Part shown: positions 36,745 to 45,437 of the stretch, one piece after another
How the letters are laid out: each line of letters starts with the position of its first letter
Position numbering within the stretch: the first letter of the stretch is position 1
From: Micromonospora lutea
GTDB taxonomy: Bacteria > Actinomycetota > Actinomycetes > Mycobacteriales > Micromonosporaceae
Length of the DNA: 64,000 bases
Direction of reading: 5' to 3'
Assembly: GCF_016863535.1 (NCBI RefSeq)
Contig: NZ_BOPB01000026.1
Span: forward strand, 1-64,000
The notes under the pieces: model-generated
Seen by the model: only the letters and a program-made list of their open reading frames with translations
What the model was told of the DNA's origin: nothing
The model's database searches: none
Translations under genes and position numbers: made by a program

Positions 36745-37017
36745 GTGAGCGGACGTCGGTGGGAGGCGGATCCGTCTGCCCAGCTCAGCCGTCGTTGGGG
36801 CAAGTCTTCACACGAGCTGGGCAACACGTCCGGGGACGGCAGTTGTCCCGACATCTGGGAGTTGAGCAACGGCGATGTTGCGGTGATCGGGCAGGACCTC
36901 ACCGACAGCTACCGAGATCGCCTGCCAGAAGGGGTCTCCGTCGACCCCGGCGAGCGGCTAATCATCATCCCCCGATCGACCATGCTCGCCGCGAAGGTGG
37001 ACATCCCTGATGCATGA
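36745..37017 (+). CDS. small actinobacterial protein found with DUF6879
   Basis: A 90-aa protein. AAAGGAGG with a 4-base spacer precedes GTG 36745, which fixes the start. The core GDGSCPDIWELSNGDVAVIG with the end IIPRSTMLAAKVDIPDA matches a widespread uncharacterised actinomycete family that is usually encoded directly before a DUF6879 gene, as here. It overlaps that gene by 8 bases. These small proteins resemble the DUF397 partners of Scr1-type regulators in gene arrangement. Biochemical function is unknown. Confidence 0.78.
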   Translation: MSGRRWEADPSAQLSRRWGKSSHELGNTSGDGSCPDIWELSNGDVAVIGQDLTDSYRDRLPEGVSVDPGERLIIIPRSTMLAAKVDIPDA

Positions 37018-37621
37018 CCTCCTCGACGGAGACCCAGGCGAGTTGCTGCCCCTAAACGCCTATTGGGCCGACTTCGACAAGCGATTCTGGACGACCGGCC
37101 CGCCCGGCTTTTGGAAGCTCGAACGGCAACAAACGTTCAAGGAGCCCAATGACGAGAGCTGGCAGGCGTTCGCCGCAGGCCGGTGGGACGAGTCGCTGCG
37201 GATTCTCGACGCCCGACGTTCTGAGTTTGAGGACTACTACCGGCGCATAGCCGACGGCGGGTTCGCCACTCGACGGGTGCGGGTGGTGCAACAGCCGCTG
37301 ACGCCGTACCTGCAATGGGAGCTGCATGTGCTGCGGCTCCGCCACGAATACGGCGGCCTGACCCGCGTGGTGGGGGCCGACCGCGTCGTCGCCGCGGAGG
37401 CCGAGGGCGCGCTGCCGGAGATCTACACCCTCGGCACCGACGTGATGTACGAGGCGATCTACGACGCCGACGGAGTACTCGAAGCTGCTCGGCGGTGGCG
37501 GAACCCACGTGTGGTGGCGCGCTGCCAAGATTTCATCGAGTCCCTCTACAACGACGGTGAGCCGCTCGACGAGTACTTCGCGCGAGCGGTGGCGCCGCTG
37601 GAGCCGCCACGCCTGGACTGA
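37010..37621 (+). CDS. DUF6879 family protein
   Basis: A 203-aa soluble protein. Conserved blocks are AFRLET-like FWKLERQQTFKEP, GRWDESLRILDARRSEFEDY, RRVRVVQQPLTPYLQWELHV and TDVMYEAIYDADGVLEAARR. It has the full length usual for DUF6879. The function is unknown; in actinomycetes the family often sits with HTH regulators and DUF397-like proteins. ATG 37010 lies inside the preceding gene. The NB-ARC gene starts 3 bases after its stop, so the three genes form one operon. Confidence 0.85.
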   Translation: MHDLLDGDPGELLPLNAYWADFDKRFWTTGPPGFWKLERQQTFKEPNDESWQAFAAGRWDESLRILDARRSEFEDYYRRIADGGFATRRVRVVQQPLTPYLQWELHVLRLRHEYGGLTRVVGADRVVAAEAEGALPEIYTLGTDVMYEAIYDADGVLEAARRWRNPRVVARCQDFIESLYNDGEPLDEYFARAVAPLEPPRLD

Positions 37622-37624
37622 GCG

Positions 37625-40078
37625 ATGACCAACCGGGGCGCGGACGCACAAGAACCGGACGCACAAGGACCGGCCGGACGAGGACTGGGCGGACAACCGT
37701 CGGACGAGCGAGGACCGCAGCATGTCAACAGGTCAACGCTGTCCGGGCCCGCCGATCTCGTCCAGGCTCGTGATGTGTACGGCGGGGTGCACTTCCACTC
37801 CGGCGACCCCTCGCCCACGCACCCGCCGCCCCGACAGTTGCCCGGCGACGTACGCGGCTTCGTCAACCGGGTCAAAGAACTGGACTCACTGGACCGGCTG
37901 CTCGCCGATGAATCCGTCCGGGCCGCCCTCGTCGTCATCTGCGGCACCGCCGGCGTGGGCAAGACGGCACTGGCGCTGCGTTGGGCGCACGCCGTACGCC
38001 AGCATTTTCCGGACGGCCAGCTCTACGCGAACCTTCGTGGCTACGATCCGGGTCAGCCCAGCCGGCCGGAGCAAGTGCTCGACCGCTTCCTGCGGGCGCT
38101 CGGCATACCGTCATCCGCCATCCCGGCCGATCCTGAGGACCGTGAGGCGCTGTATCGCTCAAGGATCGCTGACCGGCGCGTCCTGGTGGTCCTGGACAAC
38201 GCCGCCACCGTCCGCCAGGTGCGCCCGCTGCTACCGGGTACGAGTAGCTGCCTGGTGATCGTCACCAGCCGGACCATGCTCTCCGGTCTGGTCAGCCGCG
38301 ACGGCGGGCGACGCCTCACGCTGCGCATGCTGTCCGAGGGCGACGCGGTGACGTTGCTGCACGAGGTGACAACCGGGTACCGCGCCGACGACGATCCGGC
38401 CGAGCTGGTCGAGTTGGCCCGTCTGTGCGCGAGGCTGCCGCTGGCGCTGCGGATCGCCGCGGAGCGGGCGGCGAGCCGGCCGTTCATGCCGCTGGCCGAA
38501 TTGATCCAGGACCTGCGCGACGAGTCGGCTCTGTGGGACGCCCTCACCACTGACGACGGCGAGGAGGCTGACGCCGTACGGACGGTCTTCGCGTGGTCGT
38601 ACCGAGCCCTGAACACCTCGGCCGCCCTGCTGTTCCGGCTGCTCGGTCTGCATCCCGGCCCGGACTTCAGCGCACCGGCCGCCGCCACGCTCGCCGGTCT
38701 GCCGATGTCGGCCGTCCGGCAGCCACTCGACGCCCTGGTGAGAGCTCACCTCCTGGAGCAGAGCGCACCCGGGCGATACCAGTTGCACGACCTGCTGCGC
38801 GCGTACGCGGTGGACCAGGTCAGACATCTGGAAAGTGACCAGAGTCGCCGGGCAGCGCTGGGTCGCGTGCTCAGCTGGTACCTGCACACGTGCGACGCGG
38901 CGCTGGGCCGTAGCCTCCCGTTCTACCGGACGGTGCCGCTGGACCCGCCGGCTGACGTCACGCCGCTGAGCTTCGACACGGCAGTGGAGGCTGACGCCTG
39001 GTTCACCGCCGAGCAGGACAATCTCGTCGCCGCCACCCATGCTGCTGTGGACGCCGAGCTGCCACAGGTCGCCTGGCAGCTGGCGGTCCTGCTGCGGAGC
39101 GTATTCATGCACCGCAACGCTTTCGACGCGTGGTTCGCCACCGCGCGGACCGGTCTCGCTGCCGCCCGGTCCCTACAGGACCGGCGTGCTGAAGCGGAGG
39201 CGCTGGAAAGCCTCGGCAAGGCCCACTTCCAGGCCCGCCAGTTGGCCGAGGCGGAGGAGCACCACCGGGCCGCGCTGGCGATCCGACGGGAGATCGGCGA
39301 CGAGCACGGCACAGCGGTGTCGATCAACGCCCTGGGACTGCTGGCGTTGCGGCACCGCCGGCTCGCCGACGCCCTGACCTGGTTCGGCGAGAGCCTCGAC
39401 ATCTTCACCGAGCGCGGCGACCGGCGTTGGCGAGCCCTGCTGTTGAGCAATCTCGCGGAAACCCGGTACGAGTTGGGTGACCTCGCCGACGCCGTGACGC
39501 TGCTGCGGCAGGCACTGGCGGTGCAGCATGACATCGACGACCGTGGGCAGGAGGGAAACTCCCTCTTCTTCCTCAGCATGGTCCTGCGCGAACTCGGGCG
39601 CATCGAAGACGCCCGCGCGGCGATCGAGGCGGCGCTCACCATCGCAGAAAGCGGCAGCCCGGTGTGGCTGGCGCACTGGCTGGTCGAGTACGCACGGGTG
39701 CTGCGCGGCTTGAGTCGGCCCGCCGAAGCGCTGGAGGCGGTGCATCGCGCGGCGACAATCCAGCGCCGGTTGGGCGACCGCAGCCGGGAGGCGATGGCGC
39801 TGGACGGTGCCGGTGAGGCGTACCGGGAGCTGGGACAGCCGGACCAGGCGATCGCCTTCCATGTGCGGGCGGCGGCCGTGCACCGACAACTCGGCGACGA
39901 CTGGCAGCTCGCTCTGACGCTGGATCACCTCGCTGCAGCGTTGACCACCGCTGGACGTCCCGAGGAGGCACCCCGTTGGTGGGGCGAGGCGATCGAGCGA
40001 CTGGCCGGGTTTCCTGACCCCCGGGCGATGGAACTCCGGCACCGCATCGAGTCAGACCTGGGAGGCACCGCCGACTGA
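37625..40078 (+). CDS. NB-ARC/TPR (STAND-type) signalling protein with N-terminal VQARDV motif
   Basis: An 817-aa protein. Residues 1-75 are disordered and contain SGPADLVQARDVYGGVHF. The STAND NTPase (~75-370) has Walker A GTAGVGKT (107-114), Walker B RRVLVVLDNA and sensor VIVTSR. It is followed by a winged helix (LLFRLLGLHPGPDFSAPAAA, RYQLHDLLRAYAVDQ). The C-terminal ~450 residues are tetratricopeptide repeats (AEALESLGKAHFQARQLAEA, ALLLSNLAETRYELGDLADA). It resembles AfsR/GutR-type regulators without the SARP DNA-binding domain. STAND proteins act as NTP-gated switches, some as phage sensors. No effector domain is fused, so the effector may be a partner. The 130-aa protein sharing its motif is a candidate. 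Confidence 0.88.
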   Translation: MTNRGADAQEPDAQGPAGRGLGGQPSDERGPQHVNRSTLSGPADLVQARDVYGGVHFHSGDPSPTHPPPRQLPGDVRGFVNRVKELDSLDRLLADESVRAALVVICGTAGVGKTALALRWAHAVRQHFPDGQLYANLRGYDPGQPSRPEQVLDRFLRALGIPSSAIPADPEDREALYRSRIADRRVLVVLDNAATVRQVRPLLPGTSSCLVIVTSRTMLSGLVSRDGGRRLTLRMLSEGDAVTLLHEVTTGYRADDDPAELVELARLCARLPLALRIAAERAASRPFMPLAELIQDLRDESALWDALTTDDGEEADAVRTVFAWSYRALNTSAALLFRLLGLHPGPDFSAPAAATLAGLPMSAVRQPLDALVRAHLLEQSAPGRYQLHDLLRAYAVDQVRHLESDQSRRAALGRVLSWYLHTCDAALGRSLPFYRTVPLDPPADVTPLSFDTAVEADAWFTAEQDNLVAATHAAVDAELPQVAWQLAVLLRSVFMHRNAFDAWFATARTGLAAARSLQDRRAEAEALESLGKAHFQARQLAEAEEHHRAALAIRREIGDEHGTAVSINALGLLALRHRRLADALTWFGESLDIFTERGDRRWRALLLSNLAETRYELGDLADAVTLLRQALAVQHDIDDRGQEGNSLFFLSMVLRELGRIEDARAAIEAALTIAESGSPVWLAHWLVEYARVLRGLSRPAEALEAVHRAATIQRRLGDRSREAMALDGAGEAYRELGQPDQAIAFHVRAAAVHRQLGDDWQLALTLDHLAAALTTAGRPEEAPRWWGEAIERLAGFPDPRAMELRHRIESDLGGTAD

Positions 40079-40103
40079 GGACGAAGACGCACGCAGGCCC
40101 TTC

Positions 40104-40868
40104 TCAGCGGCCGGTGCTTCCGTACGTTCCCTGCACCGAGGGCTTGACCGGGAACTGCGCCAGGGCAGTCCAGTCCTCCATGGCGGCGAGAAGGAGCTTC
40201 TTGACCTGGGTCTTGGCTTCCTCAAGGGCAAGGTCGATGAAGCACTGGCATCGGGTCAGGTCATCACCGTTGACAAAGCACAACAGCACCCCGGTCACCT
40301 GAAGACCTCGCGCAGTGGCGACCAGCTTGGCGTCCGGAGGCAGCGGGATGTTCGACGCGAGTTGGCGGGCGAACGCCTGCACGATCCGGTCACCGCCGAG
40401 GAGAGCGGCAAGCCAGGCCGCGATGGTGCCAACCAAATCGTGCAGCAGCTTCTTTCCGGTCAGGATCGTTGCCGCCATCTGCGCCAGACGCCGGCACCGT
40501 CTACGCCTCCGGCGGCTGAACAACTGCCGCCAGGTTTCCTCGGTCACGTACTCGGCGGCGCGCTCGGACACGACGCTGGTCCACCCGTCGTTGAGTATCG
40601 CGACGCAGTACTCGGCAGCCTTCTCGACGCGCTCCTGGCGGCGACGCTCCTGTGCGGCTGTAGGACGCCGCCCGCCTCCGCCTTGTGACGCACTACGAGG
40701 AGCCGCCCGAGGGCGCGAAGACGTCGATCGGCGAGAGGTCCTTCGAACCTTGGGATGCCGCGGCCCCGCCTCGGGCATACCGACATGGCGGTAACAGCGC
40801 ATCCCGAGCATCCGCACTCGCTCTCGACAAAGCGTGTTGTCCTTGCACCTGGCACGGCATTTGGGCAC
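40104..40868 (-). CDS. uncharacterised protein with N-terminal Cys/His cluster
   Basis: A 254-aa protein. The N-terminus has a zinc-binding-like C-x3-C-x5-C-x10-C-x2-H arrangement (CRARCKDNTLCRERV then RCYRHVG), like short DUF5763-type treble-clef elements. An Arg/Ser-rich linker follows (~35-75). Residues ~75-250 are helical and partly hydrophobic (LLHDLVGTIAAWLAALLGG, LQVTGVLLCFVNGD, FIDLALEEAKTQVKKLLLAA). There is one Arg-rich run (RRRRRRCRRL). I do not recognise the family. It converges on the NB-ARC operon and lies alone. A nucleic-acid-binding role is suggested by its charge but not shown. Confidence 0.65.
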   Translation of the reverse strand: MPKCRARCKDNTLCRERVRMLGMRCYRHVGMPEAGPRHPKVRRTSRRSTSSRPRAAPRSASQGGGGRRPTAAQERRRQERVEKAAEYCVAILNDGWTSVVSERAAEYVTEETWRQLFSRRRRRRCRRLAQMAATILTGKKLLHDLVGTIAAWLAALLGGDRIVQAFARQLASNIPLPPDAKLVATARGLQVTGVLLCFVNGDDLTRCQCFIDLALEEAKTQVKKLLLAAMEDWTALAQFPVKPSVQGTYGSTGR

Positions 40869-40936
40869 TGAGTAATCATCGCGTCACCCAAAGGTGAAGA
40901 CAGTCGGGTATCAGCAGCTGACGATGCTTGCGAGCC

Positions 40937-41311
40937 TCACGGGGTCGCAGGTAGTTGGAGCTCTGCTGCCCGGGCCAGTACCGGCTGGAACGGGCCGTTC
41001 TGGTCGTCCGGTCCAACCTCGACGCCTTCGAGCCACACCCACTCGCCCTCGTACCATTCGCTGATGTCCGGCCGGATCCGGACGATCCTCAGCCGGAGCG
41101 GACCGGTGGCGTGCCGATGATCGGACTCGGCGAGTCGGACCACGTCCTCCGCAGCGACAGACACGCACGGACGACCGGCAGGCGGGCCGTCGCCGGTACC
41201 GGGCGGGCGCCGCGCTGGCTGCCGCCGCCGGTCGGCATCCAGTGCCGCCTGCCGGGCCCGCAGGATCAGCCGGTTGCGGATCTGCGCGGGCGACAGGTCG
41301 AAGGCGTTCAT
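40937..41311 (-). CDS. conserved actinobacterial hypothetical protein
   Basis: A ~124-aa protein starting MNAFDLSPAQIRNRLILRAR. The ATG overlaps the stop of the preceding gene (ATGA), which decides the start. A Pro/Arg-rich linker separates the N-terminal helix from a beta-rich end (LRLRIVRIRPDISEWYEGEW, VWLEGVEVG). It contains no motif I recognise. It forms a two-gene operon with the CxxC-containing gene upstream. Confidence 0.65.
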   Translation of the reverse strand: MNAFDLSPAQIRNRLILRARQAALDADRRRQPARRPPGTGDGPPAGRPCVSVAAEDVVRLAESDHRHATGPLRLRIVRIRPDISEWYEGEWVWLEGVEVGPDDQNGPFQPVLARAAELQLPATP

Positions 41312-41811
41312 CGCAGGTACGCGCGCAGGCAGCGCATGAGGATCGCGTCGGCCCAGGTTGCGCGGGGGCAGGTGCCGTCCGCGCGGCACTGCGGGCACCT
41401 GCGGGTACGCGGATCCTCCGTGGGGCTGCGCCAATGCAGGTCAGCCAGGCGGTTTGCCTGTTCGAGCTGGGCGACGGTGGCGAGGAGATCGTCCGGAGGC
41501 GCGACGTCGACCGGCTCACCGTCGGACGGCGTCGCATGGGCCGGCGTCACGAACCTCCCCCGGTTCCCGCCGGAACGCCCCGGGTCGTAGCGGCTCGCAC
41601 GCTGGTTCCGGCCCGGCACCGCCGACCGTTCCTCGGGCCACTCGTAGACGAGCGCGCCGTCGCAGCGCGAGGTTTCTCGCATCTCCGGTACGACATGCTC
41701 GACCGTCAGCTGCCGGAACCGCCCCGGCACGTCCCCGTCCGGCACCGCCTGCCCGGTCAGGTCCAGCGCGACCTTCCCGGGCCGCAGGAACCACTTCCAC
41801 CGCCTGCCCAT
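41308..41811 (-). CDS. conserved hypothetical protein with C-terminal CxxC
   Basis: A ~167-aa protein. ATG 41811 (MGRRWKWFLRPGKVALDLTG) follows GGGGAGG at ~10 bases and begins the compact part; the longer in-frame extension is poorly conserved-looking and low-complexity. The C-terminal RRCPQCRADGTCPRA could bind zinc. The middle includes LTVEHVVPEMRETSRCDGAL. The HVVPE element is faintly HNH-like but the histidine pattern is incomplete. It is translationally coupled to the next gene. A strong hairpin lies ~95 bases upstream of the start. Confidence 0.6.
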   Translation of the reverse strand: MGRRWKWFLRPGKVALDLTGQAVPDGDVPGRFRQLTVEHVVPEMRETSRCDGALVYEWPEERSAVPGRNQRASRYDPGRSGGNRGRFVTPAHATPSDGEPVDVAPPDDLLATVAQLEQANRLADLHWRSPTEDPRTRRCPQCRADGTCPRATWADAILMRCLRAYLR

Positions 41812-41905
41812 GTCCCCACACGCCTCCCCTACCGCCTCGAAGTCCTGTCCCGACTCCCGTGGCCGTCCCGCTCGGTCAGGCGCATCCGGCAGGCCGAAAA
41901 CGGGG

Positions 41906-41946
41906 AGCGCGGCGGCCGGTTCGGGGGAAGACCCGGCCGCCGCGCT
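41906..41946 (-). terminator. 14-bp hairpin followed by T-run on the minus strand: attenuator or stray terminator
   Basis: AGCGCGGCGGCCGG and CCGGCCGCCGCGCT pair perfectly around a 13-base loop. Read leftward it is followed by CCCCGTTTTCGG, so it would act as an intrinsic terminator in the minus direction. It lies ~95 bases before the start of the leftward CxxC gene, in the position of a leader attenuator. The alternative is the terminator of a vanished gene. The rest of the 41,812-42,311 gap shows no gene. Confidence 0.5.
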
Positions 41947-42311
41947 GCAGCCATCAAATGCCAGTACGCAGGAGAAACGCAACGTTTGGCGGCGCAATCG
42001 CGGGTAGTTTGGCGGACTTTCTTTATCGCGATCCCTGGATGTTGCAAGGATGGACCACGGAATGTTTCATGGCGGCCAACTCATCCCATTGCGCGCCAAG
42101 TAATCCGCATGGCATCTCACGGGCCGATGCCCGTTCCCCCATCCGGTGCGGGTCCGCGACGTTCGACGTGGGTAAGCGGACGGCCGACCATTGTCTGTTG
42201 TGGACCGCGGACGGGAATCGACATTCGTACGGTGCTCGTACCGAAGAACCGGTGAACATCCCGCCTGACCGGCCGGCGAGGAATCCTGGCTCGGCTCAGC
42301 AAAATCGAGGC

Positions 42312-42950
42312 GTGAAGAACCAGCCTCTGCGCATCATCTGGATCGGTGCCGTCGCCCTCGTACTCATGATCTGCGGGGTGGCGACCATCTCGGCGATCGT
42401 CGCACCCTCGTCTGAACCTCCGGGGCGGCAGGATCTCGTCGCCGAGCCGCTGCCGTCCGCCCTGGTCGACGACGGTTCCTCCCCGACCACGGCCGCAGCC
42501 CCGACCACGGCGGCGCCACCGACGCAGTCGCCGTCGCCGGTGGCGCAGACTCGCACCATCACCGTGACGAAGAAGGTCCCGTACAAGACGAGGACGGTCA
42601 ACGACTCGTCCCTGGCCAAGGGCACCAAGAAGGTCAGCACCCGTGGGGTGCCGGGCGTCAGGACCCTGACGTACGAGGTCAGCGTGGTCGACGGCGTCCA
42701 GACGGAGAAGAAGCTGATCACATCGGAGATCACCACGCAGCCGGTGACACGGGTCGTCCGGGTCGGCACCAAGCAGGCTCGGCAATGTGACCCGAACTAC
42801 GCCGGCGCCTGCGTACCCATCGCCAGCGACGTCGACTGCGCCGGTGGCAGCGGCAACGGCCCCGCGTACGTCAGCGGCCCCGTACGGGTGATCGGCTCCG
42901 ACATCTACGACCTTGACCGGGACGGAGACGGCATCGGCTGCGACCGTTGA
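42312..42950 (+). CDS. membrane-anchored G5 / excalibur-domain protein
   Basis: A ~212-aa protein. An N-terminal membrane anchor (IIWIGAVALVLMICGVATIS) is followed by a Thr/Ala/Pro-rich stalk (~45-75). A G5 domain follows (~78-155: TITVTKKVPYKTRTVNDSSL, GVPGVRTLTYEVSVVDGVQ). The excalibur-like C-terminus ends DIYDLDRDGDGIGCDR with a Cys pair. G5 domains bind N-acetylglucosamine-containing cell-wall polymers and excalibur motifs bind calcium. The product is thus an extracellular wall-associated protein. Two GTG starts are possible (42,252 and 42,312); I use the one nearest the anchor, with modest confidence. Confidence 0.78.
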   Translation: MKNQPLRIIWIGAVALVLMICGVATISAIVAPSSEPPGRQDLVAEPLPSALVDDGSSPTTAAAPTTAAPPTQSPSPVAQTRTITVTKKVPYKTRTVNDSSLAKGTKKVSTRGVPGVRTLTYEVSVVDGVQTEKKLITSEITTQPVTRVVRVGTKQARQCDPNYAGACVPIASDVDCAGGSGNGPAYVSGPVRVIGSDIYDLDRDGDGIGCDR

Positions 42951-42970
42951 TGTCGGCGCGGGCGCGGACA

Positions 42971-43135
42971 TCACCTGCGCGGGCTGGCCTTCAGGTCACG
43001 CAGTATCGCCAGACCGAGGACGAGCAACCACAGGTCGCCCGGCCACAAGGCGAGTCTTTCCAGCAGGCCCCCGAGGTCGGCGCCCGGCGGGATGCTTCGG
43101 CAGAAGGCGCGCTGTTTCGCGGTCGCATCACCGGT
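42971..43135 (-). pseudogene. fragment of a small membrane-protein gene lacking a start codon
   Basis: The minus-strand frame reads FCRSIPPGADLGGLLERLAL, WPGDLWLLVLGLAIL, RDLKASPRR and stop. It includes one clean hydrophobic segment and actinobacterial-style codon use. No ATG or GTG lies between this segment and the preceding in-frame TGA, so the gene appears truncated at its 5' end. It could also be coincidence; the call is tentative. Confidence 0.3.
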
Positions 43136-43227
43136 CGGTCACCCAGAGCAGGTTTACCCACGTAGCGGGCGGGAAGGGCTCTGCAAAACGAATGAGGTTC
43201 CATCGGCGTCGAGCGAAGGATGATCTG

Positions 43228-43788
43228 ATGGGTGGCGCACGCGGTACAGAGATTGTCAACGGTTGGCCGGAAGAATCCCGTGAGGCAGCTCAGCTGGTCA
43301 TCGACGCGTACGGCGAGCCCCACGAGGCGACCGAGTCACTGCTCGTGTGGCACAACGTCGGCCCCTAGAAGCGGATGGTCGCCTCCCGCGACTTCTACGC
43401 CCACGAATTCCCCACGTCGCACACCGATTCGGTCGAGTCCTTCATCGACTACCGGGTGCCGGCAGACGTGGTCAGCCAGCTCGCCGAGTTCGACGGCAGT
43501 ATGATCGTCGATCGCACCGCCGGCACGGTCTCCGCCCGCTGTCATGACGAGCAGGCGAACCTGCTGGCGCTCAACCTGATGCACGACATCGTCACCGGCC
43601 AGCGAACGGCTGACGAAGCGCGACAGTACTACGCCAAGGAGTTCCTGGACTACCGGCGCAAGAAGCCCACGCCGTACATGGAGAGGCTTCACTTCACGCC
43701 GGGCGACGGAGACACTGCCGACCCCGACCACCCGTTGCTGACAGAGCAGGATCTCCAGCAGGCCGTGGAGGAAGGCAAGGCCGCGTAG
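43228..43788 (+). pseudogene. conserved hypothetical gene interrupted by an in-frame TAG
   Basis: The frame opens at ATG 43228 (AAGGATG upstream), reads GWPEESREAAQLVIDAYGEP and ESLLVWHNVGP, then meets TAG at 43,366-43,368. It continues in the same frame KRMVASRDFYAHEFPTSHTD through MIVDRTAGTVSARCHDEQAN and DYRRKKPTPYMERL to a stop at 43,788. In related proteins, as I remember them, Trp stands at this point (NVGPWKRM), so a single TGG-to-TAG change explains the break. The rest (186 codons) is intact, so the mutation is recent, or the codon is read through, or it is a sequencing error. Function unknown. Confidence 0.75.
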
Positions 43789-43966
43789 GCAGGGCGGGCG
43801 ATTCGAAGGCGACAGCTACGACTCCGCCACGAGCGCCGCACCTCATGCCAGCTTTAGACCACCCTCAAACGGTACGCCAATTGCGCTGACGGGAATTGCA
43901 CGGTTATGGCTCCTGTCGGAGGCGTCTTGTAAGGTCAGACGCATAATCACCTGCGCAAACGAAGCC

Positions 43967-43984
43967 CGGAAGAATCGTCTTCCG
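43967..43984. promoter_or_regulatory. inverted repeat upstream of the Scr1-type regulator
   Basis: CGGAAGA-ATCG-TCTTCCG is a perfect 7-bp inverted repeat ~70 bases before the HTH gene. A second one (GCGTCT, 9 bases, AGACGC) lies at 43,922-43,942. Autoregulation by the HTH protein is plausible. Confidence 0.4.
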
Positions 43985-44052
43985 AGGTGACCGTTCCGCG
44001 TTTCACCGATGGCGTCCGGATGTAACAAAACGCAACACGAGAGGGGTGGCCG

Positions 44053-44934
44053 ATGGCCGACGACATGGGCTCGACAGTCCCCAGGCGACAGCTCGGGCGG
44101 GCACTACGCGACCTGCGCACCGAAGCCCGCATGACCCTCGACGGCGCGGCCGAGGCCATGCAGTGCAGCCGCCAGAAGATGTGGCGCATCGAGACCGGCC
44201 TCGGCCCCACCCGCGCCGTCGACGTCAAGGCCATGTGCGAGCTGTACGCCGCCACCCCCGAGCTGACTACCGCCCTCGTCGCCCTGGCCAACGAGACCAA
44301 AGCCAAGGGCTGGTGGCACTCCTACGGCGACGCCATCCCCGACTGGTTCGAGCTGTACGTCGGCCTCGAATCCGCCGCCTCCCGTCTGCGTGGGTTCGAC
44401 GAATCCCTGATCCCCGGTCTTCTTCAGACGGAGGCTTACGCCAGAGGCGTCTTCCAGAACCGCACCGACATGAGCGACGACGACTTGGAGCAGTTCATCG
44501 GCGTCCGGCTTCAGCGGCAAGGACTCTTGCGACGGCGGCTGCCGAAGGCACCCATGCTCAGCTCCGTGCTCGCCGAGTCGCTGCTGATCAAGCAGGTTGG
44601 CGATCGGACGGTGATGGCCGATCAACTGCGCCACCTGCTCGACCTCACCGAACTGCCGAACGTCTCCATCCGCATCCTGCCTCTGTCGGCTGGAGCGCAC
44701 TATGGCGCGCTCGCCGGCACCTTCATGATGCTCGACTTCCCGCTGACCACCCGGACCACTCCGGAGCCGTCCGTCGTTTACAGCGAATCCCTCACCGGCG
44801 CGCTCTACCTGGATCGCCCGGACGAGATCGCGGCCTACGAAAAAGTGTGGGCAAGTCTCGATCTACTCGCCTTCGATGAGCAACAATCGAGGCATCTGAT
44901 CAACAAGATCATCGGAGAGGTTCACCATGGCTAA
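44053..44934 (+). CDS. Scr1-type HTH (XRE) regulator with DUF5753 domain
   Basis: A 293-aa protein. The XRE-type HTH (~10-75) reads LGRALRDLRTEARMTLDGAA and MQCSRQKMWRIETGLGPTRA. The DUF5753 domain (~100-285) has the typical GLLQTEAYARGVF, RLQRQGLLRRRLPKAPMLS, LPNVSIRILPLSAGAHYGAL, TFMMLDFP and VVYSESLTGALYLDRPDE. These regulators control development or secondary metabolism in actinomycetes and are encoded with small DUF397 proteins that counteract them. The DUF397 gene overlaps its 3' end by 8 bases. The ATG at 44,053 follows GAGAGGGG. Confidence 0.92.
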   Translation: MADDMGSTVPRRQLGRALRDLRTEARMTLDGAAEAMQCSRQKMWRIETGLGPTRAVDVKAMCELYAATPELTTALVALANETKAKGWWHSYGDAIPDWFELYVGLESAASRLRGFDESLIPGLLQTEAYARGVFQNRTDMSDDDLEQFIGVRLQRQGLLRRRLPKAPMLSSVLAESLLIKQVGDRTVMADQLRHLLDLTELPNVSIRILPLSAGAHYGALAGTFMMLDFPLTTRTTPEPSVVYSESLTGALYLDRPDEIAAYEKVWASLDLLAFDEQQSRHLINKIIGEVHHG

Positions 44935-45121
44935 CCTGACCGACGCCCAGTGGCGCAAGAGCATCCACAGCGGCGACAACGGCGGCGCATGCGTCGAGGT
45001 CGCCGACAACCTCCCCGGCCTCGTTGCCGTACGCGACAGCAAGGACCCGGCCGGTCCTGCCCTCACCTTCTCCCTCACCGCCTGGACCAACTTTGTCCGG
45101 TCCACGAAACCGAGGCAGTAG
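44927..45121 (+). CDS. DUF397 domain protein
   Basis: A 64-aa protein: WRKSIHSGDNGGACVEVAD, then VAVRDSKDPAGPALTFSLTA and WTNFVRSTK. This is a complete DUF397 domain (short form with the S-x-GN-x-x-CVEVA and VRDSK motifs). It starts inside the HTH gene with GAGAGG as ribosome site. In studied pairs the small partner antagonises the HTH regulator, in a way reminiscent of an antitoxin or anti-regulator. The family assignment is firm; the action here is inferred. Confidence 0.92.
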   Translation: MANLTDAQWRKSIHSGDNGGACVEVADNLPGLVAVRDSKDPAGPALTFSLTAWTNFVRSTKPRQ

Positions 45122-45437
45122 ACTGCGCCTCGGCCGGAGCGCGGTGGAACTTCCTGACGCTCCCGGCCATAAACCAGCAACCTCAGCGATTTTCCGCTCT
45201 CCCAGGGTTGCCTTTAGACCGATCGTCATCCCCGCCTCGAGGAAGAAGCATCTGCAGGAGCAAATTGGGGCCTGCAGACATCTGTCGTGCTGGCGACATA
45301 ACAAGGCGGCCAGCTGAATCCTCAGGGAAGATGTTGGTTCCTTGTGCGGAGCGACAGTTCAAGCGCGAAGCAGACATGCAGCGTTACCGCACACAAATCG
45401 GGCATAATGCGCCCATCGAAGTGGAGAGGATCACACT
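45122..45437. other. intergenic region of lower GC; no gene seen
   Basis: About 315 bases, noticeably poorer in GC than the flanking genes. Short open frames have no recognisable product. It marks the left edge of the lower-GC block that includes the OLD nuclease gene. Confidence 0.4.

Noticed and set aside
41458..41811. An HNH nuclease reading of the HVVPE segment in the CxxC protein
   Set aside because: The second His and the Asn of an HNH core are not in place, so I do not assign nuclease function.
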